From Fimbriiglobus ruber (lineage in GTDB: Bacteria > Planctomycetota > Planctomycetia > Gemmatales > Gemmataceae), in the NCBI RefSeq assembly GCF_002197845.1, contig NZ_NIDE01000017.1:1286712-1350711 (forward strand): a stretch of DNA of 64,000 bases, given 5' to 3'. The notes under the pieces are model-generated. The model was given only the letters and a program-made list of their open reading frames with translations, had not been told where the DNA came from and ran no database searches. A program made the translations under genes and the position numbers. Positions 16,395 to 27,759 of the stretch are shown in pieces (positions within the stretch are counted from its first letter, which is position 1; each line of letters begins with the position of its first letter).

Positions 16395-16816
16395 TGCATC
16401 ACCCCGTTCGCATGATCCGTGATCGCGTCGTAGAGCTTTTTGGCCTTCTGGTGCGATGCCGTATTGTAGCGGGCCTTCTCGCTCCAATCTTTCACGACCA
16501 GCCAGTTCTTCCCCAAGGCTGCGTTTGCGACCGCGTCGGCCGCCCGCGCACCCTCCAGATCGGCCATTTTCACCAGATCCAGGATGCTATGCGTCCAACA
16601 CTTCTCCGAGAACTTCTTGTCTCCGAAAATGACCTCCGGTACGGCGGCAACGCGCACCAAAACACAGGCCTTAAGGCCGCACTCAACGGCATACCCGGCG
16701 AGATAGTAGGCGGCCGACCATCGGTGGTCGTCGAGTAGGCATTTCGCGTCCCCCAGCCAACGCTCGGCCAGCTGCTGCCACTCAAGCCGGGTCACCTTGA
16801 CGACCTCCCATGCCAA
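16373..16816 (-). CDS. HEPN domain protein
   Basis: A 147-aa all-helical HEPN-fold protein. Typical blocks are LAERWLGDAKCLLDDHRW, AAYYLAGYAVECGLKACV (the HEPN signature helix), THSILDLVKMA, VVKDWSEKARY and LYDAI...GVMQWIRVHW. An Arg116-x5-His122 arrangement (RYNTASH) could form the Rx4-6H ribonuclease site of active HEPN toxins, though this subfamily often lacks it. It is followed with 22 bases overlap by a small unknown gene rather than the MNT nucleotidyltransferase found in classical HEPN pairs. It may be a toxin, an RNA-binding scaffold or a catalytically dead adaptor. Confidence 0.82.
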   Translation of the reverse strand: MAWEVVKVTRLEWQQLAERWLGDAKCLLDDHRWSAAYYLAGYAVECGLKACVLVRVAAVPEVIFGDKKFSEKCWTHSILDLVKMADLEGARAADAVANAALGKNWLVVKDWSEKARYNTASHQKAKKLYDAITDHANGVMQWIRVHW

Positions 16817-16925
16817 GTCTTCGGCGCTCGACCCAGCTTATGGTAGCAGAGCCGGAGATCGCTGCCTACAAAAGCTGCCCATCCCAACGCCTCAGTTCGG
16901 GCACTGAGCAGCGTGCGGGCGACGG

Positions 16926-17852
16926 CTACGCATCGACCTTGAGCGCGGCCACATCCTGGCGGGGCGGCGCCCCGAACATCCGCCGGTACTCCCGGCTGAA
17001 CTGGGACGGGCTCTCGTACCCGACGCGGAACGCGGCCTCGGCCGCATCCAACCCCTCACCCAGCATCAACCGGCGGGCCTCCTGGAGTCGTAGCCGCTTC
17101 TGGTACTGGAGTGGGCTCATCGCCGTACCGCCCTTGAAATGAAGGTGGAACGCCGACGGGCTCATCCGCACGTGCTTCGCGAGCGAGTCGATCCGGAGCG
17201 GGTCGGCGAAGTGGTCCTTCAGCCACCGGATGGCCCGCGCGATTCGGTGGGCCGGGGCGCCGGCCGCGGCGATCTGGCGCAGCCGTGCCCCGTGCGGGCC
17301 GGTCAACACCCGGTAGGTGATCTCGCGGAGCGCGAGCGGCGCCAGCGGCACGATGTCCGCCGGGGAGTCGAGGAGGGACACGAGGCGGCCGACGGCGTCG
17401 AGGAGCGGCGGCTCGACGGGGCAGACCGCGAGCCCGCGCGTCGGCGACCCGAGTGGCGGCGCGGTCAAGCCGTCGGCCAGGAGTTCGCCGACGGCCGCCA
17501 GGTCGAGCGAGATGCTAACGACCAGGCACGGGCGGTCCGGCGTCGCCTCGACCACCCGGGAGGTGACCGGGAGATCGACCGACACGAGGAGCGAATGCGC
17601 CGGGTCATAGTGATAAACTTCGTCCGCGAGAAGGACTTCCTTCGCGCCCTGCGCGACGATGCACAACGACGGCTCGTACACGACAGCCGCGTGGTCCGAG
17701 GGCGCCGAGGACCGATACAGCCGGAGCGCGGGCACGGCCGTGCCGAACGTGCCGTCCGCGGCCGTCTGCCGCTCGATTGCGGACGCGAGTTTCGCCAGTT
17801 CGGTTGTTGCCACGTCGACTTTTCCCTTTTGGTCGGCCCGCTCGCCTCTCAC
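16926..17852 (-). CDS. AraC-family transcriptional regulator (YqhC-like)
   Basis: A 308-aa regulator. The N-terminal half (EPSLCIVAQGAKEVLL, YDPAHSLLVSVDLPV) matches the AraC_N/YqhC sensor type, and the C-terminus has two helix-turn-helix units (IDSLAKHVRMSPSAFHLHFK and AAEAAFRVGYESPSQFSREY). It is transcribed away from an alcohol dehydrogenase/cupin/aldo-keto reductase operon across a 171-bp gap. This mirrors E. coli yqhC beside yqhD-dkgA, which responds to reactive aldehydes. So it probably activates that operon on electrophile stress, by analogy. GTG at 17813 is an alternative start. Confidence 0.9.
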   Translation of the reverse strand: MRGERADQKGKVDVATTELAKLASAIERQTAADGTFGTAVPALRLYRSSAPSDHAAVVYEPSLCIVAQGAKEVLLADEVYHYDPAHSLLVSVDLPVTSRVVEATPDRPCLVVSISLDLAAVGELLADGLTAPPLGSPTRGLAVCPVEPPLLDAVGRLVSLLDSPADIVPLAPLALREITYRVLTGPHGARLRQIAAAGAPAHRIARAIRWLKDHFADPLRIDSLAKHVRMSPSAFHLHFKGGTAMSPLQYQKRLRLQEARRLMLGEGLDAAEAAFRVGYESPSQFSREYRRMFGAPPRQDVAALKVDA

Positions 17853-18023
17853 CAGTGTACCCGCGGTGGGGGATCACGGTCACGGTCCTACCCCCGGGTC
17901 GTGGAGGATTAGGCAAGAGTTCGGGACGATCGAGTTACCCGTCCCACGCGGACGCCGCCTACTATCTCTTCGTCGGGCGATGACGGTGGACCAAACCGCC
18001 CCACACACGAAAGGAATGGAACC

Positions 18024-19079
18024 ATGACGACGAAAGCCTACGCCGCCCAGACCGCCAAGAGCCCGCTCGCCGCCCACGGGATCAAGCGCCGCGAGCCGCG
18101 GCCGACCGACGTGCAGATCGAAATTCTGTTTTGCGGGGTGTGCCACTCGGACCTGCACCAGGCCCGCGACGAGTGGCACGACTTCGCTCCCACCGCCTAC
18201 CCGTGCGTGCCGGGGCACGAAATCGCCGGCCGGGTCACGAAGGTCGGAAAGGACGTCAAGAAGTTTAAGGTCGGCGACCTCGCCGCGGTCGGCTGCATGG
18301 TCGACTCGTGCCGCACCTGCCCGAGCTGCACGCGGGGGCTGGAACAGTATTGCCAGAACTTCGCGACGTTCACGTACAACAGCCCCGACAAGCTCTCGGG
18401 CGGCGTGACCTTCGGTGGGTATTCGGAGGCGATCGTCGTCGACGAGGCGTTCACCCTCAAAATCTCCGAGAAGGCCAACCTCGCCGCGACCGCCCCGCTG
18501 CTCTGCGCCGGCATCACCACGTACTCGCCGCTCCGCCACTGGAAGGTGGGGCCGGGCCAGAAAGTCGGGATCGTCGGCCTCGGCGGGCTCGGGCACATGG
18601 GGGTGAAGTTCGCCCGCGCCTTCGGAGCCCACGTAGTTCTCTTCACCACGTCGCCGTCGAAGATCGAGGACGGCAAGCGACTCGGGGCGCACGAGGTCGT
18701 GGTGTCGAAGAACGCCAGCGAGATGAAAGCCCAGGCCGGCAGCTTCGACTTCCTCCTCGACTGCGTCTCGGCCGAACACGACATCAACGCCTACCTCCAG
18801 CTCCTGAAACTCGACGGGACGCTCTGCCTCGTCGGGGCGCCCGAGAAGCCGCTGCCGGTCGCCGCGTTCAACCTCATCATGCCCCGGAAACAGTTCGCCG
18901 GGTCCGGCATCGGCGGGATCGCCGAGACCCAGGAAATGCTCGACTTCTGTGCCGAACGAGGGATCGGGAGCGACGTGGAAGTGATCCCCATCCAGCGGAT
19001 CAACGAGGCTTACGACCGCTTGTTGAAGGGGGATGTCAAATACCGCTTCGTGATCGACATGGCCTCGCTCAAGTCGTGA
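18024..19079 (+). CDS. Zinc-dependent NAD(P) alcohol dehydrogenase (YahK/cinnamyl-alcohol type)
   Basis: A 351-aa medium-chain dehydrogenase, predicted to reduce aldehydes to alcohols with NADPH. Catalytic zinc ligands lie in FCGVCHSDLH and PGHEIAG, the structural zinc site in the Cys cluster CRTCPSCTRGLEQYC, and the dinucleotide fold in GIVGLGGLGHMGVKFA. It is the first gene of a three-gene operon with a cupin and an aldo-keto reductase, divergent from the AraC regulator. Together these suggest aldehyde detoxification; the physiological substrate is not visible. Confidence 0.93.
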   Translation: MTTKAYAAQTAKSPLAAHGIKRREPRPTDVQIEILFCGVCHSDLHQARDEWHDFAPTAYPCVPGHEIAGRVTKVGKDVKKFKVGDLAAVGCMVDSCRTCPSCTRGLEQYCQNFATFTYNSPDKLSGGVTFGGYSEAIVVDEAFTLKISEKANLAATAPLLCAGITTYSPLRHWKVGPGQKVGIVGLGGLGHMGVKFARAFGAHVVLFTTSPSKIEDGKRLGAHEVVVSKNASEMKAQAGSFDFLLDCVSAEHDINAYLQLLKLDGTLCLVGAPEKPLPVAAFNLIMPRKQFAGSGIGGIAETQEMLDFCAERGIGSDVEVIPIQRINEAYDRLLKGDVKYRFVIDMASLKS

Positions 19080-19184
19080 CGGGAGATAGTGTGAGGCGTA
19101 CAACCGGCGACCCGACCGCGGTCGCCGAAGACACCGGGGCGCCCGGTGCGGAGTTGCAAGGGCTCAAGTGAAGGAGTTCAGACG

Positions 19185-22612
<3,428 letters not shown>

Positions 22613-23096
22613 ACAGAAGCAACAGAGCGAGTTCCGGCATTCAACGAGCCAGTCCGAGCCTACACCGGCAATGAGGTTTTAGTCGCGTTATTGCCGGTGC
22701 GATACTCCACCTTGCCCTCAAAATCGGTTTGAGGGCGAATGATGACCATCTCAATTGCTCTTTCAAATTGCTAAGCAGATCCAGGTCATGGCTTTAAGGC
22801 GGTCAGGCGTGAGAAGAATGACTACCCACGACCTTGAAATGACAATTTCTTGCGGGATAAGATAAAGAGAGGGAAAGCCCTACAATCGGAATAGAAGTTC
22901 TTCGCCAAATCTCAATCAGAGTCGTTCCAGTCGGATGCTTCGCACCGGGCGTTAGGATTCGATCTCTGACAGAACAGTCCAGTCGAGTAGTGTCCGATTT
23001 TTCCTGACTTTTCGCCCGCGCGGTCCGAAAAATGGTCTACATTCCCATCAGTTCACGAGGCACCGGCCTCCTGCTTTAGGCGGGGGATAATTCACT
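22613..23096. other. Gene-free spacer with two hairpins
   Basis: No gene seen. Two stem-loops follow the htpG stop: 22663-22699 (10-bp arms) and 22714-22736 (arms GCCCTCAAA / TTTGAGGGC, 5-nt loop). They could end the htpG transcript, although neither has a clear T-run. The rest, to 23096, is AT-richer than the genes and probably includes the promoter of the small membrane-protein gene. Confidence 0.5.
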
Positions 23097-23432
23097 ATGA
23101 CGAGCATCTTGTTGTCGGTCGTGTTCGTAAGTGCGGTTTCCGTCGTCGCGATGGTCATGCTGCATATGATCGCCAGCCGAGTCGGCGTACTGCAGCCTGC
23201 CACAGTCGATCCGTTCCAAGTTCCCGGCACCTCGGATCCCACTGCGGATACGATGGTCACGAACTCCGAACTGATCAAAACGGTGATTGTGCAAAGCAGT
23301 GACTGGAAGGCCACGACTTTGCACAACCTGAGCCAGGTCGAAGACCTGCTCGACTCACTGGAAATGCACGGGATTGCGGACCGCGAAGTCGTCGCCCTTG
23401 GAAACTCAACGTTCATCGTTCGCTGGAAGTAA
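23097..23432 (+). CDS. Small single-span membrane protein
   Basis: A 111-aa protein with one N-terminal hydrophobic helix (about residues 4-27, ILLSVVFVSAVSVVAMVML) and a soluble domain (DWKATTLHNLSQVEDLLDSLE, GIADREVVALGNSTFIVRWK). It is followed at once by a strong terminator, and its reading frame has credible codon use, so it is probably real. I recognise no family. Position between htpG and convergent rtcB gives no clue. Confidence 0.65.
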   Translation: MTSILLSVVFVSAVSVVAMVMLHMIASRVGVLQPATVDPFQVPGTSDPTADTMVTNSELIKTVIVQSSDWKATTLHNLSQVEDLLDSLEMHGIADREVVALGNSTFIVRWK

Positions 23433-23462
23433 GCAAAAAGCCCACACTTTAAGAAACACACA

Positions 23463-23510
23463 AGCGGCCGTGGCGGTGAAAATAACACCGCCGCGGCCGC
23501 TGTTCTTTTT
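23463..23510 (+). terminator. Strong intrinsic terminator
   Basis: A 16-bp stem (23463-23478 with 23486-23501, one G-T wobble) and a 7-nt A/T loop are followed by TTCTTTTT at 23503-23510. It ends the small membrane-protein gene. Because rtcB converges from the other side, it may serve both directions. Confidence 0.9.
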
Positions 23511-23563
23511 CCCGAGCAGTATCCTTCTCAATCGCGCCCGCCCGTTCGCGCATCCCGCCCACC

Positions 23564-25027
23564 TCAGCCCTTGATCACGCCGATCGGCCGCATCCGCGCG
23601 ACTTTCCGCGACAGATTCGCCTCGTGGACGACGTCCACCACGTCGTCCACGTTCTTGTACGCCCGGGGCTGTTCTTCCGCGAGTCCCAGCCGGCTCGACG
23701 CCATCGCGATGACGCCCCGGGATTCGAGTTCCTTGTCGATGCGCCGGCCGGCCGCGTCTTTCACGGCGGCGGTCCGGCTCATCGCGCGGCCGGCCCCGTG
23801 GCAGGTGGTGCCGAAGGTCTTTTCCATGCTCCCCGGTGCGCCCACCAGTACCCAACTCGCCCGACCCATGTCGCCCGGGATGATGACGGGTTGACCGACC
23901 GCCCGGAACGCGGCCGGCACTTCCGGGTGCCCGGCCGGGAACGCACGGGTCGCCCCCTTGCGGTGGACCCAGACCTTCTTTTTCTTCCCGTCGACCGTGT
24001 GCTCTTCGAGTTTGGCGATGTTGTGAGCCACGTCGTACAGGAGTTCCATCCCCAGGTCTTCCCACGACCGCCCGAACACGTCGGCGAACACCTCGCGGGC
24101 CTGGTGCATGAGCAACTGCCGGTTGGTGAACCCGAAGTTGGCGGCGGCCCGCATGGCCGCGATGTACTTCCGCCCTTCCGCCGAGTCGACCGGCGCGCAC
24201 GCGAGCTGACGGTCCGGGAGGTTGATCCCGTACTTGCCGGGCACGTTCCGGAACGCGGCGAGCGCGTCGTCGCACACCTGATACCCGAGCCCGCGCGACC
24301 CCGAATGGATCATGACGCAGACCTGGTTCAGTTCGAGCCCGAAGACGGCCGCCACGTCCGCGTCGAGGACCGCGTCCACGACCTGGACTTCCAGGAAGTG
24401 GTTCCCGCTGCCGAGCGTCCCGCACTGTTCGGCCCCGCGCTTGACGGCGTGGTCGGAGACCTCGTCCGGGTCGCCGCCGTCGATGCGGCCGTCGGCTTCC
24501 GTGTGGGCGAGATCCCGGGGCACGCCCAGGTCGCGGTCGACGACGAACCGCGGACCCTCGCCCATGAGCCGGCGGGTTTCCTTCGGGTCGAACTTGTACT
24601 TGCCGCTCTTCCCGACCCCGCTCGGGATCGCGTGGAAGAGCGACTTGACGAGTTCGCGCACGTGCGGCTTCACGTCGTCCAGAAACAAGTTCGTTTTCAG
24701 GAGGCGGACGCCGCAGTTGATGTCGTACCCGACGCCGCCGGGGGAGATCACGCCGCCGTCCGCTGGGTCGGTCGCGCAAACGCCGCCGATGCAGAAGCCG
24801 TACCCCCAGTGGATGTCCGGCATGGCCAGACTCGCCCCCTGGATGCCGGGCAACGTGGCGACGTTCGCGACCTGGTCCGGCGCCTGGTCGTTGCGAATCG
24901 CCTCGATCAGTTTCTCGTTCGCGAAGATCAACCCGTCCACGCGCATGTCCGCCCGATACGACTTCGGGATGCGGTAGCAGCAGGAACTGACCTTTTCGAG
25001 CGGGCCGGTAAACGAACCCTTACCCAT
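23564..25027 (-). CDS. rtcB: RNA-splicing ligase RtcB
   Basis: A 487-aa 3'-phosphate/2',3'-cyclic phosphate to 5'-OH RNA ligase, GTP- and Mn2+-dependent, used in RNA repair. Family blocks include MPDIHWGYGFCIGGV, SPGGVGYDINCGVRL (metal Asp and Cys), GTLGSGNHFLEVQ, IHSGSRGLG, VAHNIAK, VHRKGATRAF, and the guanylation-site CHGAGRAMSR. The gene for its activator archease lies upstream on the same strand, but 383 bp of repeat DNA separate the two. E. coli-type rtcR control is not seen. Start at the ATG at 25027. Confidence 0.96.
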   Translation of the reverse strand: MGKGSFTGPLEKVSSCCYRIPKSYRADMRVDGLIFANEKLIEAIRNDQAPDQVANVATLPGIQGASLAMPDIHWGYGFCIGGVCATDPADGGVISPGGVGYDINCGVRLLKTNLFLDDVKPHVRELVKSLFHAIPSGVGKSGKYKFDPKETRRLMGEGPRFVVDRDLGVPRDLAHTEADGRIDGGDPDEVSDHAVKRGAEQCGTLGSGNHFLEVQVVDAVLDADVAAVFGLELNQVCVMIHSGSRGLGYQVCDDALAAFRNVPGKYGINLPDRQLACAPVDSAEGRKYIAAMRAAANFGFTNRQLLMHQAREVFADVFGRSWEDLGMELLYDVAHNIAKLEEHTVDGKKKKVWVHRKGATRAFPAGHPEVPAAFRAVGQPVIIPGDMGRASWVLVGAPGSMEKTFGTTCHGAGRAMSRTAAVKDAAGRRIDKELESRGVIAMASSRLGLAEEQPRAYKNVDDVVDVVHEANLSRKVARMRPIGVIKG

Positions 25028-25081
25028 AACTCACCCTAAGAGTCAAAGACCGGAGCAAAGAATGGCCGCAAAAAAGCACAA

Positions 25082-25385
25082 AAATTTGGAGTGCGGCGCT
25101 TTACCTACCGCTGTCACTATTGACAAATGGATTGTTCGTGATCCTTGCCGCAATTGCTGATAATACAAGCGGATGCGTCGAGAGTGTGGCGACTGGATTG
25201 GCATACGGTTTCGATCTGTCGGATGGGGCTTCGGCCCGTTCCGATCACCCATCCCTTCTGGATTCTGCTGAGATTTCCGCCGGTTAGGCGGTCCTGGGCT
25301 TTGTCAATAGTGACAGCGGTAGGCGCTTTACCGCCGCTTTGCTTTTAAAAACCAAAGCGGCGGTAAAGCGCCGCACTCCAAATTT
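25082..25385. repeat. Palindromic repeat split by the MITE-like insertion
   Basis: Removing the insertion (25104-25323) and one target copy leaves a perfect palindrome. Its left arm is 25082-25103 plus 25331-25341, its right arm 25353-25385 (33 bp), with an 11-nt centre. It belongs to the class of long intergenic palindromes in this window. Just upstream, about 25056-25085, is a sequence close to one arm of the repeat at 47121-47257 (AAGAATGGCCGCAAAAAAGC). Confidence 0.85.
25104..25323. mobile_element. MITE-like element, 220 bp, 24-bp perfect terminal inverted repeats
   Basis: Terminal inverted repeats at 25104-25127 and 25300-25323 are perfect over 24 bases (CCTACCGCTGTCACTATTG at the left end). 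The element is flanked by a 7-bp direct repeat, CGCTTTA, at 25097-25103 and 25324-25330, as left by transposition. The interior has no credible open frame, so it must be moved in trans. Excising it with one target copy restores a perfect palindrome, which proves insertion. I cannot name the IS family that supplies the transposase. Confidence 0.88.
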
Positions 25386-25410
25386 GCGCAAATCCGCGGC
25401 GAAAATTTCT

Positions 25411-25821
25411 TCAAATGTCCACGATGACTTCGGCCAACCACCCGTCCGGCGTCTGCTCGACTTTCAGTTCGTGGTACGTGATCGCCTTCACCTCGTGGCT
25501 GAGTACGTGCCGCGCCGGATCGAGTGGTTCGCCCCGAACAGTCGCCGTAAGGCCGTCGTCGCGCACGCGAACCTCGAACCTGGAGAACAGCAGGTGTCCG
25601 GAGTCGAACCGGTATAGCAGTTCGCGCAGGAAATCGAACAGCAAGTATTCCCGATCCGTGCCGGTCAATTCGACCGTCTGCTCGACCGCCGGCTGGACGG
25701 ACGACGCCTCCTCCACGATCGCGGAAAAGAGGCATTCGGCCATTTCCGCGAACAGGGTATCCAGGTCCGTGGCGTGGGCACGAAGTCCCAGATCGGCGGT
25801 GTGTTCAAAGAGTTCGTGCAT
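25411..25821 (-). CDS. Archease (RtcB activator)
   Basis: A 136-aa protein starting MHELFEHTADLGLRAHATDL, the archease signature (EHTAD with the metal-binding Asp), and ending PDGWLAEVIVDI. Further blocks are LLFDFLRELLYRFDS and YHELKVEQ. Archease speeds RtcB turnover and guanylation. The true start is within a larger open frame that continues antisense to the next gene; the ATG at 25821 gives the standard length, with in-frame ATGs at 25830 and 25833 as alternatives. It lies upstream of rtcB on the same strand, as in many genomes. Confidence 0.9.
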   Translation of the reverse strand: MHELFEHTADLGLRAHATDLDTLFAEMAECLFSAIVEEASSVQPAVEQTVELTGTDREYLLFDFLRELLYRFDSGHLLFSRFEVRVRDDGLTATVRGEPLDPARHVLSHEVKAITYHELKVEQTPDGWLAEVIVDI

Positions 25822-26027
25822 GCCGCCCATCATAGCCCGCGGGACGCCATCCTGTGGTGAAACGACACCGATTCGCCGTTGCGGGTTCAGAGGCAAGTAC
25901 GAGGTGATGGAACCGGCAAAAACAGTGACGTGCTGACTCGCGAAACCGACGGCGGGAAATGAACCGGCGTTGAGCGGGCGGACGGGCAAACGCCGCGTCC
26001 GCCCCGCGCGGAACTGGATCTGTCGGA

Positions 26028-27050
26028 CTACGCGGCCTGGCTCAGAGCGACCGGTGGGTTTTCGGGTGCGGGCGTGATCGTGATGCGGACGAAGGGGCCG
26101 TCCGGTGTACTGGTCAGACGCACGGGGAGGTCGTAACGGAGACCGCGGTGCGTAAACGGCATGACGCCGACCTGGGAGACTTCTTCGGCGCGGAGCGGCA
26201 GTCCGGCGACGACGCGGATGCGCGTGCAGATCGGTATCAGCCAGCGACTGTGAACGGGATCGTGTTCGGTCCGCTCGCCGCGCCGGTTGAACCAGACGCG
26301 CACGAAGTCGGCGGACGGCTCCAGGTCGACCGCTTCGGCCCCGGTGTTGATCGCTTCGGTGATCAGCAGGTTGAGGAATCGCACGCCGGGCGCGGCCGCG
26401 TCGATCGGGTCGGCCGGTGACGGAGCCAGCGCGAGCGGGTACGCCGCCCGAGCCGGACTCTCGAACGTCAGGGGGGGGAAGTCGTCGAACTCGAGGGCGC
26501 CGTAATTCCGTTCGACGGCCGATCGGATCGTTCTCTCCGGGGCACAAAACGGCACGATGTCGCGGTTCAAAACCAAGGTTAACATTTGCGTGGCCTCCTG
26601 GGTGTTCATCTCGGAGAGTGCGACGACGAGCGCTCGACCGACCAACGCGAGGGGCAGCACGTTGCGGTACAAGGCCAGAGAGTGCGGCACCAAATCCAGG
26701 AGAGAGCGGGGGACTAGCACCGACTCGACTTTGACGCGCATGCTGCGCGGCGGCATCAGTTGCAACATCGCTTCCGGGTACGCGACGAACATTTCCGCCC
26801 GGAAGGTGAGCCGCGCCCGGACTAACGAGCCGACCCGTTCCAGATCCTGGGTCATCTTGGGGCGGCGGGGGTCGTCGGCCGGTGCCGCGGCGAGTTCGTC
26901 GGCGAGGCGAATGTATCTCGCCCATGCGAGATTGGGAGAGGCACCACTTTCCTCTAACCAATCCGCGAACACGAGCCGGGGGACCGGGTCGGGCGGATTA
27001 GCGAGGATGCGGCGCATGAACGCATCCGCGGTCGGGTCGCTGTGGGGCAT
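26028..27050 (-). CDS. TIGR02996 domain fused to a GspE-like, ATPase-less domain
   Basis: A 340-aa protein of three parts. Residues 1-45 (ILANPPDPVPRLVFADWLEE) are the TIGR02996 companion domain typical of Gemmata. Residues about 110-185 (VPRSLLDLVPHSLALYRNVLPL...) match the MshEN/T2SSE N-terminal domain. Residues about 220-335 (LLITEAINTGAEAVDLEPS, VVAGL) resemble the N-lobe of type II secretion ATPases. The Walker A, Asp-box and Walker B that should follow are absent, so no ATPase is expected. It might be a regulatory or c-di-GMP-binding relic; MshEN domains can bind that messenger. The ATG at 27050 gives a clean TIGR02996 start. Confidence 0.8.
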   Translation of the reverse strand: MPHSDPTADAFMRRILANPPDPVPRLVFADWLEESGASPNLAWARYIRLADELAAAPADDPRRPKMTQDLERVGSLVRARLTFRAEMFVAYPEAMLQLMPPRSMRVKVESVLVPRSLLDLVPHSLALYRNVLPLALVGRALVVALSEMNTQEATQMLTLVLNRDIVPFCAPERTIRSAVERNYGALEFDDFPPLTFESPARAAYPLALAPSPADPIDAAAPGVRFLNLLITEAINTGAEAVDLEPSADFVRVWFNRRGERTEHDPVHSRWLIPICTRIRVVAGLPLRAEEVSQVGVMPFTHRGLRYDLPVRLTSTPDGPFVRITITPAPENPPVALSQAA

Positions 27051-27273
27051 CGGGCAAATCCCAGGTGTCACAACTCGATTCGCGCCTCGGCGCCTTGCGG
27101 TGCGCCGGTTCGTTCTCCTAACGGGGGTCGTGCGCGTCGGAAATGCCGCGCAACTGACGCTGTTTATTTTACCCATTCTGCGCGATTTGAATACACATCA
27201 ACCAAAGTTTCATCAAACTCGCACGGATTACTTGCCTGGGCAAGCGGCGTAGGGTGCGTAGATTTAGCAAAAT

Positions 27274-27519
27274 TTACGCCGCTTCATCAAACCGTCGGAG
27301 TTTCGGCGCAAAGTCTTGTGCCGGAATGTCGGTGGCGCGAAAAAGGAAAGGTACGGGGACGGAGTTGCCCGGTCCCGGCGTTTCGTCAATGGGAGGAGCT
27401 GGAGAGATGGGAACCCCGGCATCTTGCTCCGGGTCGAGCGGCACGGACCAACGGTTGTTGAGTTCGTCCAGTTCGTTCTGATCCGGGAAGTCGGACCCGT
27501 AGGGGATGTGCGTGTTCAT
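27274..27519 (-). CDS. Small acidic Pro-rich hypothetical protein
   Basis: An 81-aa protein, MNTHIPYGSDFPDQNELDEL..., rich in Asp, Glu and Pro with no membrane segment or known motif. A purine-rich CGGAGA just upstream supports the ATG at 27519. It lies in a 540-bp space otherwise empty of genes, between fabH and the TIGR02996 gene, so it may be real, but homology is unknown. Confidence 0.5.
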   Translation of the reverse strand: MNTHIPYGSDFPDQNELDELNNRWSVPLDPEQDAGVPISPAPPIDETPGPGNSVPVPFLFRATDIPAQDFAPKLRRFDEAA

Positions 27520-27759
27520 GATCCGTCTCCGTTCCTGGAGGAGTCCGGGAAGATTGATACTCCAAGAAATGAAATAACGCGATACGCGAGAAACGCAAGA
27601 CAATTTTCCGACACAAAAACGAAGGGCAGACTCCTAACTTCAATCTGACTGGGTAAAAACGCCGGCCGCGCGGCCCGGGGCCATCGAATAAAAGCGACGA
27701 GCAATCGTCCGGAAGAATCTCGCTCGCTCTGCCCGGCACGGCGCCTTCGCCGCTCAACA

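Noticed and set aside
18305-19171. Plus-strand frame over the alcohol dehydrogenase
   Set aside because: Arg/His/Pro-rich out-of-frame translation of the dehydrogenase gene.
23624-25039. Long plus-strand open frame over rtcB
   Set aside because: Antisense shadow of rtcB; composition is His/Arg/Val-rich and no motif is present.
25822-26961. N-terminal extension of the archease open frame
   Set aside because: Residues before MHELFEHTAD run antisense through the GspE-like gene; the remaining 136 aa are a full archease.
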